From Isoperla grammatica (Eukaryota > Arthropoda > Insecta > Plecoptera > Perlodidae): DNA of 64,000 bases. The stretch lies in assembly GCA_945910005.1 (NCBI GenBank), contig OX246741.1:11542804-11606803 (forward strand), given 5' to 3'. Positions within the stretch are counted from its first letter, which is position 1. Every line of letters starts with the position of its first letter. The notes below the pieces were generated by a model, which worked only from the letters and a program-made list of their open reading frames with translations, was not told the origin of the DNA and searched no databases. A program made the position numbers and the translations under genes. Shown piece after piece: positions 34,612 to 45,590 of the stretch.

Positions 34612-36630
34612 GTCACATCACAGGAACGTATGTCTTACTGTCCCTAGAGGCGGCGGTGACAGACAGAATGTAAACCTGACATGCACAGAAACATGTCTGA
34701 CTGTCTCTAGAGGCGGCGGTGACAGACAGAATGTAAACCTGACATGCACAGAAACATGTCTGACTGTCTCTAGAGGCGGCGGTGACAGACAGAATGTAAA
34801 CCTGACAGTCACAGGAACGTACGTCTGACTGTCCCTAGAGGCGGCGGTGACAGACAGAATGTAAACCTGACAGTCACAGGAACGTCTGTCTGACTGTCCC
34901 TAGAGGCGGTGGGGACAGACAGAATGTAAACCTGACATGCACAGGAACGTATGTCTGACTGTCCCTAGAGGCGGCGGTGACAGACAGAATGTAAACCTGA
35001 CAGTCACAGGAACGTATGTCTGACTGTCCCTAGAGGCAGTGAAGAATGTAAACCTGCCAGTCACAGGAACGTCTGTCTGACTGTCCCTAGAGGCGGCGGT
35101 GACAGACAGAATGTAAACCTGACAGTCACAGGAACGTCTGTCTGACTGTCCCTAGAGGCGGCGGTGACAGGCAGAATGTAAACCTGACAGTCACAGGAAC
35201 GTCTGTCTGACTGTCCCTAGAGGCGGCGGTGACAGACAGAATGTAAACCTGACAGTCACAGGAACGTCTGTCTGACTGTCCCTAGAGGCGGCGGGGACAG
35301 ACAGAATGTAAACCTGACAGTCACAGGAACGTACGTCTGACTGTCCCTAGAGGCGGCGGTGACAGATAGAATGTAAACCTGACAGTCACAGGAACGTCTG
35401 TCTGACTGTCCCTAGAGGCGGCGGGGACAGATAGAATGTAAACCTGACAGTCACAGGAACGTCTGTCAGACTGTCCCTAGAGGCGGCGATGACAGATAGA
35501 ATGTAAACCTGACAGTCACAGGAACGTCTGTCAGACTGTCCCTAGAGGCGGCGGGGACAGACAGAATGTAAACCTGACAGTCACAGGAACGTACGTCTGA
35601 CTGTCCCTAGAGGCGGCGGTGACAGACAGAATGTAAACCTGACAGTCACAGGAACGTCTGTCTGACTGTCCCTAGAGGCGGTGGGGACAGACAGAATGTA
35701 AACCTGACATGCACAGGAACGTATGTCTGACTGTCCCTAGAGGCGGCGGGGACAGATAGAATGTAAACCTGACAGTCACAGGAACGTATGTCTGACTGTC
35801 CCTAGAGGCGGCGGTGACAGACAGAATGTAAACCTGACAGTCACAGGAACGTCTGTCTGACTGTCCCTAGAGGCGGCGGTGACAGACAGAATGTAAACCT
35901 GACAGTCACAGGAACGTATGTCTGACTGTCCCTAGAGGCGGCGGTGACAGACAGAATGTAAACCTGACAGTCACAGGAACGTCTGTCTGACTGTCCCTAG
36001 AGGCGGCGGTGACAGACAGAATGTAAACCTGACAGTCACAGGAACGTATGTCTGACTGTCCCTAGAGGCGGCGGGGACAGATAGAATGTAAACCTGACAG
36101 TCACAGGAACGTCTGTCAGACTGTCCCTAGAGGCAGCGGTGACAGACAGAATGTAAACCTGACAGTCACAGGAACGTCTGTCTGATTGTCCCTAGTGGCG
36201 GCGGTGACAGACAGAACGTAAACCTGACAGTCACAGGAAGGTCTGTCTGACTGTCCCTAGAGGCGGCGGTGACGGACAGAATGTATTCTTGACAGTCACA
36301 TGAACGTATGTCTGACTGTCCCTAGAGGCGGCGGTGACAGACAGAATGTAAACCTGACAGTCACAGGAACGTCTGTCTGACTGTCCCTAGAGGCGGCGGT
36401 GACAGACAGAATGTAAACCTGACAGTCACAGGAACGTCTGTCTGACTGTCCTTAGAGGCGGCGGTGACAGACAGAATGTAAACCTGACAGTCACAGGAAC
36501 GTATGTCTGACTGTCCCTAGAGGCGGCGGTGACAGACAGAATGTAAACCTGACATGCACAGGAACGTATGTCTGACTGTCCCTAGAGGCGGCGGTGACAG
36601 ACAGAATTTAAACCTGACATGCACATTGCT
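34612..36630. repeat. 65-bp minisatellite, about 31 copies
   Basis: The unit contains GTCTGACTGTCCCTAGAGGC, GGCGGTGACAGACAGAATGT, AAACCTGACAGTCACAGG and AACGT. Copies are highly alike. Recurrent variants are CATGCACAG for CAGTCACAG, GGGGACAG for GGTGACAG, and AACGTATGT, AACGTACGT or AACGTCTGT. Variants are interspersed, which suggests shuffling by unequal exchange. Confidence 0.96.
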
Positions 36631-36679
36631 GACAGATCCAAACAACGTGGCATCGTCATGTGAGAAGACACAACAGTCT

Positions 36680-36735
36680 CGTCTGGGCTCGAACCCGGCT
36701 CCGAAACCAGCCAGGTTGGCTTCGTGACATGTTTC
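36680..36735 (-). repeat. tRNA-like B-box fragment
   Basis: The minus strand has CCGGGTTCGAGCCCAGAC, close to a Pol III B box, immediately after the 65-bp array. The rest of the element is not resolved. Confidence 0.3.
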
Positions 36736-36779
36736 AGCATTAATCCTAACAATAACTTCACAACTTCACCATCTAACCG

Positions 36780-36838
36780 TTAGCTAGATAACTAACTAAC
36801 TTAACTAACTTACTAACTAACTAACTAACTAGCTAACT
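36780..36838. repeat. AACT microsatellite
   Basis: Imperfect AACT/TAAC tetranucleotide run, with interruptions such as TAGATAAC and AACTTAC. Confidence 0.85.
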
Positions 36839-36839
36839 G

Positions 36840-39055
36840 TCAAATTCGAATAACGCCAACTAAAACTGTCAGCGATGGCCTTGCTAAGCTAAACATCCAT
36901 TGAGGGCGCCATTACAGGCTCAAGAAAGGTTCAAGAAGTCAAATATTCAACAATTCACATGTAGTTAAAAACTGAAAATCACCCTTGCTTGGTTTTTGTT
37001 TTGTGCCCCCAGAATGCACACGGTATATTTTCAGTGCAAATGTCAAGTTCTACCTCAATAACTGATCGATCCTTCAAAGTATAGTTGTATCTATATGAAG
37101 GGGCCACGGTAAACGAGATACCTATACACACTAAACTGCACCATCACTCACATTGAGTGAGTGGACATGCAATAGTGCATCACACCAGCACATGCATCAC
37201 TTATGTACGACTGCAATTACACAAGTATAGACAGATTACTCTGCAAGTCGAATGAACAGCCATAAGAATCCGTCAAAAAACACTGCATGCGTCCGCCTGT
37301 CAAGACCTCAGGGTCGGAGGTGGGGGTTGGGGGGGGGGGGGGGGCGAAGGAGGAAATGGGACGGGCGTTAATAACATGCTGTAGTAATTGCCTTGAGATA
37401 ATAGGCGAGTTCTCATCTTCCTGTTGAAAATACTTTGAGGAAGTAATCGAAGCAAGTGATCAGCTCGTACTTTACAGCAATAAAGCATGAAAGGCCTTCA
37501 ATGTAATATTGTCTATCGACGGCCGTTATAATTTTTGAATAGTCAAATAGGGCTACGGCAAGTGGAAAGGAAAAATAGTATAATCAGACCAAGGTAGGAA
37601 TATATGCTATGCAGTTGCGTGAATGTATTTTAGACGCATTCAACTGTGCAGACCGAAAATATCCATCCAGGATATGCACTGTAATGGATATGTAGGAATG
37701 AAGACTGGCTGAAACAAAGACCTTGGAATAGAGAAGACTGCAGAACTGTTTCAAAACAATCCACGGATTGATTACACAAAATAAAATAAAGTGAGTATTT
37801 GCGTGACGTAACAATGGCCAAAATGAAGGGAGGGAATATGTGCGATGATGCGAGAACAAGAATGATGTTTGTAATAATTTAATAGAAAAGACTACCACCA
37901 ATAAAATCTTGCGAAATTGGCGTTTTTAAATCATATTTCAATCTACACCAAGTGTGGCAAAGTCCTCCGTCCTCCAATCTGTGAAAAAAAAATACCATAT
38001 TTTGTAAGATGGAATAATGAAAATGAAAGGTTGCCATCAATATGTTGAAACTTAAAATATGCAAAACGTAATTCGCAATAGTGGTTGAACAACGTGTTTA
38101 TAATTTGCTTTTATTATTCTACACCCTTCAAAATTTGTTTTATGTTTTCATTATTGAGATACAAATTAAAGTCAGTAATTTCGCGCGATTTCAATATTGG
38201 CGATGTTCTTATTTCTTAAATTAAAAAGAAAGAAAATAGAAAGTAAAGCAGCCTCGCCCGTCCACGTGAAAACTTCAGAAAGCCGTCTACCCCAACCTCA
38301 ACGTTGACAGCCAATAAAATAACAACGCCCGTCTCACCCGCCAGGCCTAACACACAAACACGCGACATGTGAAAAGCTGAAGTCAAGTCTGAATTCTGCC
38401 TGCAACAAAATCTAAATCTATTTCTTGCGCACTCAGGATTAATTAGTAGTTTACCACGAGACGACAAAACATACGAGTACGGCCGTAGCTATTCCTAGCG
38501 GTCTAATAGCCGGGCAAGTGTCAGAACCAATAAGCGTCGACATGTGAGCACAAAGCAGAAGATGGAACATGTCGACCCGCTCGGCTGACGGGAGAATACG
38601 TCACTCGGCTGGCAATTAATCGACACTTCTACACACAACCTAAACAAATATATTACAACGAGGTAGATAGAATTATTATTAAGCGATGGGTTGTGTGGAC
38701 GTAATAGGAGAGCCTGGATGGGTGGCCATGTTTACTCTTGTGGCTTCTGGTTCCCTGATCCAAAACATTTTACACATTTTTTATATGCCAGTACATAAGT
38801 GTTTTGTATAAGAGCGTATCCCAAATCTCTATTTTGACGCTAGTTGACTAGCCTCGCCTACTAATACAATAATTAGTAAATTGTGTATTCATTGTCACTA
38901 ATTGTTGCGTTACTCTGCTAGATAGTCGACTAGCGCCAAAATTGAGATACGATTTGAGATAAAAAACCCATGCCCGAACTGGGGCTTGAACCCAGGACCT
39001 TCTGCATCAGAAGCAGGAATAAACCAATTAATACGGAAACATAGTAGAACAGGTA
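36840..39055. other. Unannotated intergenic DNA
   Basis: No gene recognised. A 16-base G run lies at 37329-37344. A perfect inverted repeat GTCGACATGT...ACATGTCGAC lies at 38536-38576. The minus-strand frame at 37584-37901 faintly recalls a LINE reverse transcriptase tail, but too weakly to call. Confidence 0.5.
38966..39030 (-). repeat. tRNA-like SINE head, related to 1428-1503
   Basis: The minus strand shares TTTATTCCTGCTTC and ATGCAGAAGGTCC with the copy at 1428-1503, followed by a degraded B box in GGGTTCAAGCCCCAG. The A-box half is missing, so it is a truncated copy. Confidence 0.55.
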
Positions 39056-39059
39056 AAAC

Positions 39060-39326
39060 GTTATATAATACCTAGTATTTGGACTGTACAGTGTACACTG
39101 TTCCTTGTCACAGATAAAAACAATTTAAAAAACGCAATATTTCGAACCCTGATCAGAGCTCTTCAACAGGCGAAAACACACGCCAGTGTGTTTATTGGTT
39201 GGAAACACTCCAGTGTGCTTTCGCCTGTTGAAAAGCTCTGATCAGGGTTCGAAAAATTGCGTTTTTAAATTGTTTTTATCTGTGACAAGGAACAGTGTAC
39301 AGTCCAATTACTAGGTCTTATATAAG
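39060..39326. repeat. Long near-perfect hairpin (foldback), arms about 125 bp
   Basis: The left arm reads through TAATACCTAGTATTTGGACT, TGTTCCTTGTCACAGATAAA, AACAATTTAAAA, TTTCGAACCCTGATCAGAGC and TCAACAGGCGAAAACACAC. The right arm is the inverse: GCTTTCGCCTGTTGAAAAGC, TCTGATCAGGGTTCGAAA, TTTTTAAATTGTTTTTATCT, GACAAGGAACAGTGTACAGT and CCAATTACTAGGTCTTATA. The loop is only about 20-30 nt. No coding sequence lies inside. It could be a foldback transposon, or a source of hairpin RNA if transcribed. Confidence 0.9.
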
Positions 39327-39329
39327 GAA

Positions 39330-42300
39330 TACACCCACTACCAACGATCGAGCCACACGTGCATTGTGTCGATTAATTTATTAATTTAATACATGTGTTA
39401 GTAGAGTAGATTTATTGAAATGACTCCGCCAATATGTGTGTCCCGTGGGTGCGATGCGTGCGTCTAGGGTGGGCGTGCACTTCCGGTAGCCGTGGCGACG
39501 TGCGTGAGGATCTCAACCGACCATGCGTGACGCACTGATTGGCCTCCCAAGCGATAACATGTGCGTCCCTTGTCAACACACGGCTCACTCGACTGGAAAT
39601 ATTGGTTGGAAAATACTCCAAATTAGCCCCAAATTATGAGGGATGCGACGCCGACCGACGGCAGACGTACCCCCGTCCTCCATCCGCTGGAGACATCGTC
39701 GGCGACGTCCCTAATGACGCTGTTCTCGCCTTGTTACTGTGTGGTTCTCATACTGTGAGGTCCGGAGGTGAAGACTGAGTTTCCAATGATTTATGTACTT
39801 TTCAGGACCCACAGCACCGATTTCAGACGAAACGGCATCAAAAATGATATGTGGCTTGATTACTGCCACTTTCTCTCACTCGCTATGAGTGAGTGAGGCT
39901 TGGGTACAATCGTTTGAGGAGCATTGGTCTAAACAGACCAATATTCTCAGAGAGTTTTGCTATTATTGTAGGACAAAGATGGTGGCAATGCGCAAGTAAC
40001 GTCATCACTCAGTAATCTTGCATTTAAATTGAGCAAATATACATGTACATTATTAGTAAGATGCTTTGATATCATCTATATTATTGTTTCTTCTTTATAA
40101 ACAATGTGAAGTTAAAATACAAAACGTCAAAACGTCCGTGTCGAGAAATTCTGGTGTCGGAAATGAACCGGTGTCGAATATTGTTGTCCAATGATTCAAC
40201 AAACCTCCAAGATAAAACTTTTTGTGAACCAGATCCATGAAAATATGAATCGGATTAGCTCAAAGATAAAGTAAGTTATCTTGTCATCTGGTATTCGAAT
40301 GGTGGCTCGGCCTTTGCAGATATACCTGTCCTAAAATTCGCTTGTTTACAGTCTATTTTTCTTTAACTTACAATTCGATCATGTTACAAATTTACACGCA
40401 ACGGTTGTATATTTGCATCGATTTGTTTAGGGTAGCCCACGGGAAACAACAATTACCCCAAACCAAATGACAATTCCCATTGTTTAGCGTAACGAACGAC
40501 AAAAGAGACTCCCTTACAAATGACAGAAAATCCTACGCCTGAACCGCTCGGCCACCCCCAGTAACAACCAACATCCACTCATATTTCGAATAATTGCAAA
40601 CAAAAAAGTCAGTTTATTTTCATAGAGTACGCATATAGAGATAGATAGATATTCAAATCGACTTCCTTTGATGGATTTCAAAGCTCGTGGTTCCGGAAAT
40701 GCACCGCCTCAACGATCACTTCCGGTCGTGCGCCGTGGATAGAAGATGAAACGACGCCGGATATTTCATAACCTACACAAGACCACTGGGGTTATTTACA
40801 AGCGAATGAGTTAGTTGTAAGGTTTGCGCCCCAATGCGTAAGAAATGTCAACTGTTCTGAATAAGAATTTAATTCACTTATATACGCCCCCTATGTAGTG
40901 GGGTCATATTCATATGCTATGAGTATGAGCACAGTATGAGGACTTATTATGTGGTATGAGTGAGCGGGAGTATTAGCGTATCCAAGGAGGGAGAGCGAAG
41001 AGGTGGGGACGCCTCCCCCCCCCCCCTTTTGCAAAGAAAACATAGAATATGACCTTTTACATTTCAATGTGTTTTAATATGAATAGTTTATTTTATTTTA
41101 ATATGACTGTATTTTAATATGAATAGAACCAAAGACGTTGGTTTTGGTTAGAAGTAGTCACTCATAACACACAAGTTATGTATAAGTTTTCACCGAAGAA
41201 ATGTGAAGAATATGTTAAATTAAAATATTATATACCGTTAGAATACGGTACCAAAAAAAGTGTTTGTACCAAAATCTTTTTAGTCCTTCCGCAGACACTT
41301 GAAATGGGAACTAAACAGAAATGAGTGAGCTCAAATAGTAAAAAAAAAATCAAACTTTATATCCTATAACTACACCATGGAAAAAGTAAACTACTAGACT
41401 ACCCATTAAACGCTGCAAAAAGGCGAAACATCTCATTAAAAGAGCAATGCGAGTACACACAGATAATAAATGAACACACCGTGTTGCTGCAACAGTCGAG
41501 CTGTACTGTTTGGTCTATGTTGGTCGACTTAGGTCAAGCAAGTAACTTCAACGGTCTTTACCCTCTCAAAGCGTCCCCGCTCTCAATACTGTCGACTACA
41601 ATTAGCGACATTGACGTTTATGTATATTTAAGTCGTTAACGCACGGTTTTAAGGGGTTTATGCGTAGCTGTTGCCAGTTGAGACATTCCTGATGATCTCA
41701 ATATACACATCGCATTAAGTTGCACTAGGCGCTCATAGATCACACCACTAGACGTGTTTTCCGGCCCGCTAGAAAAACAAGTAGTCTTTGCTAAGCCAGC
41801 CAGTCAACCAAACTTGTCACATAGTAAATCAGATGACCCGTTTGATATTCGCCGAACACCTGCCATGGCTTTACACTGTGCTTGCACATGATTCTTTAAC
41901 AATTTATGGGCGCTCTGTAGGGAAAAGTGCATGCTTTGTATAATGGGAGTTCTGCAAGAACAAATCCTAGAATTGTTTTTATTTTTTTCATTGGAAATTG
42001 ATAGCATTTTGCTATTTGGAGGTGCTTACGTGGATACTTTATATATATACGACATATACAGTGTATACATACCGCAAGGGCGTAGCCAGGAGTTCCAGGA
42101 GTTTGAAATAAATTTTACTTGAAAGGGGCGGGGGCGGGGGGGGGGGGGGGGGGGGGAAGAAGTTTTGCTTCGCAATAATAAGAGGGTTTTGCAGCCGCTT
42201 TACGTGTTAAATTGTACCATTAGATGCAAGTTAAATTTGTTTACCTTTAAAATAAAAAACAGTAGGGTACTTTATTATTGTTATGGATGAATTGTATTGA

Positions 42301-43170
42301 AAATTGTAGTTTTCTAATTTCGCGGGGGATAGGAGGGGAGATCAACCACCCTTATCCCCCCTCGCTATACCTCTGCCACATACATTTTTTAAGTAGACAG
42401 ACATTGAAATTCATCAAACAATGAGAAATCAAGCATAAAGATTTTTTGTTTTTTTTTACAGTAAAATGCGACTTCATTTATGTATGATCTAGAAATAGAC
42501 AAAGATAATGCAATTAATCGAATGCAATCAACGTATCTTATGTTTTATGAATTAGTTTTTGAAAATAATAACATAAATTGAAATTGAATTGAATTACAAA
42601 GGTCTCAAATTATTTACATGCTAAAAGATTTTTTACACCACATCAAGGTAATATAATGTACGTGTGAATGTGTGAGTTTGTCCTTCCAGGCTGGCAAACA
42701 GTGTTGTTATAATTAGTGAGTGAGTCCCTGTGTGAAACATCTCCGTCCGTCCCCTGAGGGCGGCCGCGGTGTCTCGTGAGATGATATGTGTTTATGTGTT
42801 GCGTGATTTAGGTTGGCAGCCTGGTTTACGACACAAGGGCGACGCGTCAGCTGTTGGTAGTAACTCTCCTCTCAGCCGCTTTACTACCCCTCGACTCTGC
42901 TCTACTACCACCCACGCACGGCCGCCCAGTGACCAGCGTCGGGTGGGTGGTTTGAAACGATGGCGCTCGCGGTCTCTTTTCGATTGAAAAATTTCACCTT
43001 TTTTAATTCTACTCAATTTTGGGAATTTTGAAGTAATTTTGTATTGCAAATCTTTTCTTTTCCAGGCTTTCGATCAAAACTGAAAAGTAAAACCAAATTA
43101 ATGCTTGTAGATTTTTTTTAACATTTACATTTATTTTAATTTTTAAATACGTATATGTCTACGCTTACGT
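39330..43170. other. Unannotated intergenic DNA
   Basis: No gene recognised. CpG-rich stretches at 39430-39780 and 42760-42970 have open frames without recognisable motifs. C run at 41015-41026; G run of 21 at 42136-42156. Confidence 0.5.
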
Positions 43171-43172
43171 AT

Positions 43173-44135
43173 ACGTTGTACCGGTCAGGCAGGCATCTGT
43201 ATTGCCGACGCCGGGAGTCGAACCACTGAGCCGCGAGTCTCTCCCAGCTCGCCGATGAATGCCAGCATGTTGTAACGGTCAGGCAGGCATCTGTATTGCC
43301 GACGCCGGGAGTCGAACCACTGAGCCACGAGTCCTTTCAGCTCGCCGCTGAATGCCAGCATGTTGTAACGGTCAGGCAGGCGTCTGTATTGCCGACGCCG
43401 GGAGTCGAACCACTGAGCCGGCGCGAGTCTTTCAGCTCGCCGATGAATGCCAGCACGTTGTAACGGTCAGGCAGGCGTCTGTATTGCCGACGCCGGGAGT
43501 CGAACCACTGAGCCGCGAGTCTCTTTCAGCTCGCCGATGAATGCCAGCATGTTGTAACGGTCAGGCAGGCGTCTGTATTGCCGACGCCAGGAGTCGAACC
43601 ACTGAGCCGCAAGACTCTTTCAGCTCGCCGATGAATGCCAGCACGTTGTAACGGTCAGACAGGCGTCTGTATTGCCGACGCCGGGAGTCGAACCACTGAG
43701 CCGCGAGTCTCTCTCAGCTCGCCGATGAAGGCCAGCACGTTGTAACGGTCAGGCAGGCGTCTGTATTGCCGACCCCGGGAGTCGAACCACTGAGCCGCGT
43801 CTCTCTCAGCTCGCCGATGAACGCCAGCACGTTGTAACGGTCAGGCAGGCGTCTGTATTGCCGACGCCGGGAGTCGAACCACTGAGCCGCGAGTCTCTTT
43901 CAGCTCGCCGATGAATGCCAGCACGTTGTAACGGTCAGACAGGCGTCTGTATTGCCGACGCCGGGAGTCGAACCACTGAACCGCAGTCTCTTTCAGCTCG
44001 CCGATGAATGCCAGCATGTTGTAACGGTCAGACAGGCGTCTGTATTGCCGACGCCGGGAGTCGAACCACTGAACCGCAGTCTCTTTCAGCTCGCCGATGA
44101 ATGCCAGCACGTTGTACCGGTCAGGCAGGCATCTG
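43173..44135. repeat. 94-bp minisatellite with Pol III B-box in every unit, 11 copies
   Basis: The unit contains CGGTCAGGCAGGCGTCTGTA, TTGCCGACGCCGGGAGTCGA, ACCACTGAGCCGCGAGTCTC and CAGCTCGCCGATGAATGCCA. On the minus strand each full unit reads GCGGCTCAGTGGTTCGACTCCC once small variants are allowed for: an A-box-like GGCTCAGTGG runs straight into an exact B box, GGTTCGACTCC. It looks like a tRNA-like or SINE fragment, with the A-to-B interval deleted, captured in an expanding tandem repeat. The minus-strand frame at 43841-44245 is an array artefact. Confidence 0.93.
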
Positions 44136-44392
44136 TTTGTCGGCAAAGCATCGTATCGCGTTACAGCAGCACACAGGGTCGTATTGTTGATGCGAGGAAC
44201 AGAGAAGCCACTCAGCTCACCACGTGGGAACCCCTCTGACGTCACTCACAACACTTGACTCGGACGAGGAGCACGTGTGACGTCACATCACTCGGACGAG
44301 ACGACACATTCGATTGTGGCGGCAATATATTTCGACTAACGAGATATATAAAAACACACACGGTATAACCACCCACCCTGGGGAACACCCGA

Positions 44393-44716
44393 TGTGTGTA
44401 TTTTTTAAATTGCTTTAAAATGCTCTAAAATTGCCACAAAATGAGTCAAAATATGTCATCCTTTAGAGAATTTAGTTCTCTTTCTTACGAATGTATATTT
44501 GTTCCAATAAAAACCTCCGTTTTTCATATGTTCTTATTTGACTTTTGTAATGTATTATTGCAGCACACTTTTCACAATTAATTAAATAAGAACATCTAAA
44601 AAAACGGAATTTTTTACTGAAACAAAGTAACATCCATAAGATAGAACACTAAATTCTCTCCAGGCGTTGACATATTTTGGATTACTTGTGACAATTTAAA
44701 AGTATTGCAATTTTGA
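44393..44716. mobile_element. Foldback element (same family as 14462-14700)
   Basis: The left half has AAATTGCCACAAAATGAGTC, AAAATATGTCATCC, TAGAGAATTTAGTTCTCT and ATAAAAACCTCCGTTTTTC. The right half carries inverted partners AAAAAAACGGAATTTTTTAC, ACTAAATTCTCTCC, TTGACATATTTTGGAT and TTGTGACAATTT. The central TTGCAGCACAC and AATTAAATAAGAAC blocks are shared with the 14-kb copy. Non-coding hairpin of about 320 bp. Confidence 0.75.
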
Positions 44717-45259
44717 AAAACAGGCTTCGGGGGGAAGTTCCGCAGAGTATGTGAACACACAACCTTACACGACGACGATGTGACGGTATGTTTTAACCAT
44801 GCTAACCGGCACGTAGCCTTCCCAGCGCGAACATACCTTTATTATCCCCAACTTCAGACAGAGACCCCGCGTATGTTGGTCCACTGGGCCGCATAATCGG
44901 CTACGTCACAGCATCCACTGCCCTCGCGTTCCGACAACACTATCTGCACCAATCAGATGCACTCCGCTGCCCCTGGAAGCCAGGCAGGCGGCCCGACAGA
45001 CACATCCACTGTGCATTCAAGACATTTGACACTCTACGTTGTTTTAGTTTTTGCTCAAGGCGGGGCTGCGTGAGAGGTGGGTCTTAAGTGGGGGGTGGGG
45101 CCAAGACGTTGGTTGGCAAGGCGCCCTTCTCTACTCTCCACAACTAAGTGCCTTGAAACGAACAGGCCGTTTCTTTCAATCGGTAGCGACGCAGAGTGCA
45201 TACCCGCGCGTGTTTAGAGAAATTAGTTGATTAGCGAAATTGCCACAGACAGACGTAAT

Positions 45260-45270
45260 TAATTTCATTA
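45260..45270. promoter_or_regulatory. Paired-class P3-type homeodomain dimer site
   Basis: TAATTTCATTA matches the P3 palindrome TAATNNNATTA, to which two paired-class homeodomains bind cooperatively. It lies 146 bp upstream of the exon 1 ATG and overlaps a further TAATTAAT core. It may mediate autoregulation or cross-regulation; such a site can arise by chance in AT-rich DNA. Confidence 0.35.
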
Positions 45271-45271
45271 C

Positions 45272-45281
45272 TATATTTATA
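45272..45281 (+). promoter_or_regulatory. Possible TATA-like element
   Basis: TATATTTATA lies about 135 bp upstream of the ATG, which would place a start of transcription near 45310 and leave a 5' UTR of about 105 nt. This is weak evidence because AT-rich strings are common here. Confidence 0.25.
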
Positions 45282-45415
45282 CAATATGGTCGCTGCGTTT
45301 AAACCTATCGTGTAATTCGGTGTTTACATTCTCACATTCACACCACTTTATGTGTGTGTGCGGTTTTAATTATTGTTGTTTTTTGTGAGATAATGGATCG
45401 TGTTGAGCGGGAGCG

Positions 45416-45590
45416 ATGATGAGTTACGGAGCGATGTTGGCGTCGTCAGGCGTCGCGACGACCACTGCGGACCTGTTGCCGTACGCGGCGTCGCCGTCGG
45501 GGACGGAGAACAGTCGACGCTTCTCCGTGAGCAGTCTGCTGGAGCTGGAGGGCAAGGGGGCGCGACGCGACGCTGCTCAGGGGTCAGAGG
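45416..45590 (+). CDS. Prrx: Prrx-like paired-related homeobox protein, exon 1 (N-terminus)
   Basis: Encodes 58 codons plus one nucleotide. The peptide starts MMSYG and carries FSVSSLLELE at residues 36-45. Vertebrate PRRX1/2 proteins start with a similar short Ser-Tyr-Gly stretch and have a matching FSVxxLLxLE motif before the homeodomain. Two adjacent ATG codons (45416 and 45419) could serve as start; the first is chosen. The donor is AGG/GTGAGT at 45591, leaving phase 1, which fits exon 2 exactly: the split codon becomes GAG (Glu). Without splicing the frame stops at 45596 (TAG). From codon 38 to the donor the exon is the first copy of a 14-fold 71-bp repeat. The product is expected to be a nuclear transcription factor; its role in this animal is unknown. 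Confidence 0.87.

Larger units (their letters stand above)
44717..45415. other. 5' flank of the Prrx-like gene
   Basis: Non-repetitive upstream DNA of the homeobox gene, presumably containing the core promoter and 5' UTR. Paired-class and TATA-like motifs at 45256-45281 are listed separately. The transcription start cannot be placed. Confidence 0.45.

Noticed and set aside
34416..34828. Overlapping frames running from GT-rich DNA into the 65-bp array
   Set aside because: Half of each frame is array sequence and none resembles a known protein.
37584..37901. Minus-strand frame with a possible LINE reverse-transcriptase tail
   Set aside because: A few residues (IHSRN-like) recall LINE C-termini, but no block aligns well enough to support a call.
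39539..39778. 80-codon frame in CpG-rich DNA
   Set aside because: No recognisable domain, an overlapping opposite-strand frame of similar length, and no splice or start evidence.
43841..44245. Minus-strand frame with a 31-residue repeat (LAFIGELKET), superficially like a retroelement Gag
   Set aside because: The repeat arises where two units happen to be 93 bp long. Other units shift frame. No nucleic-acid-binding or protease motif.
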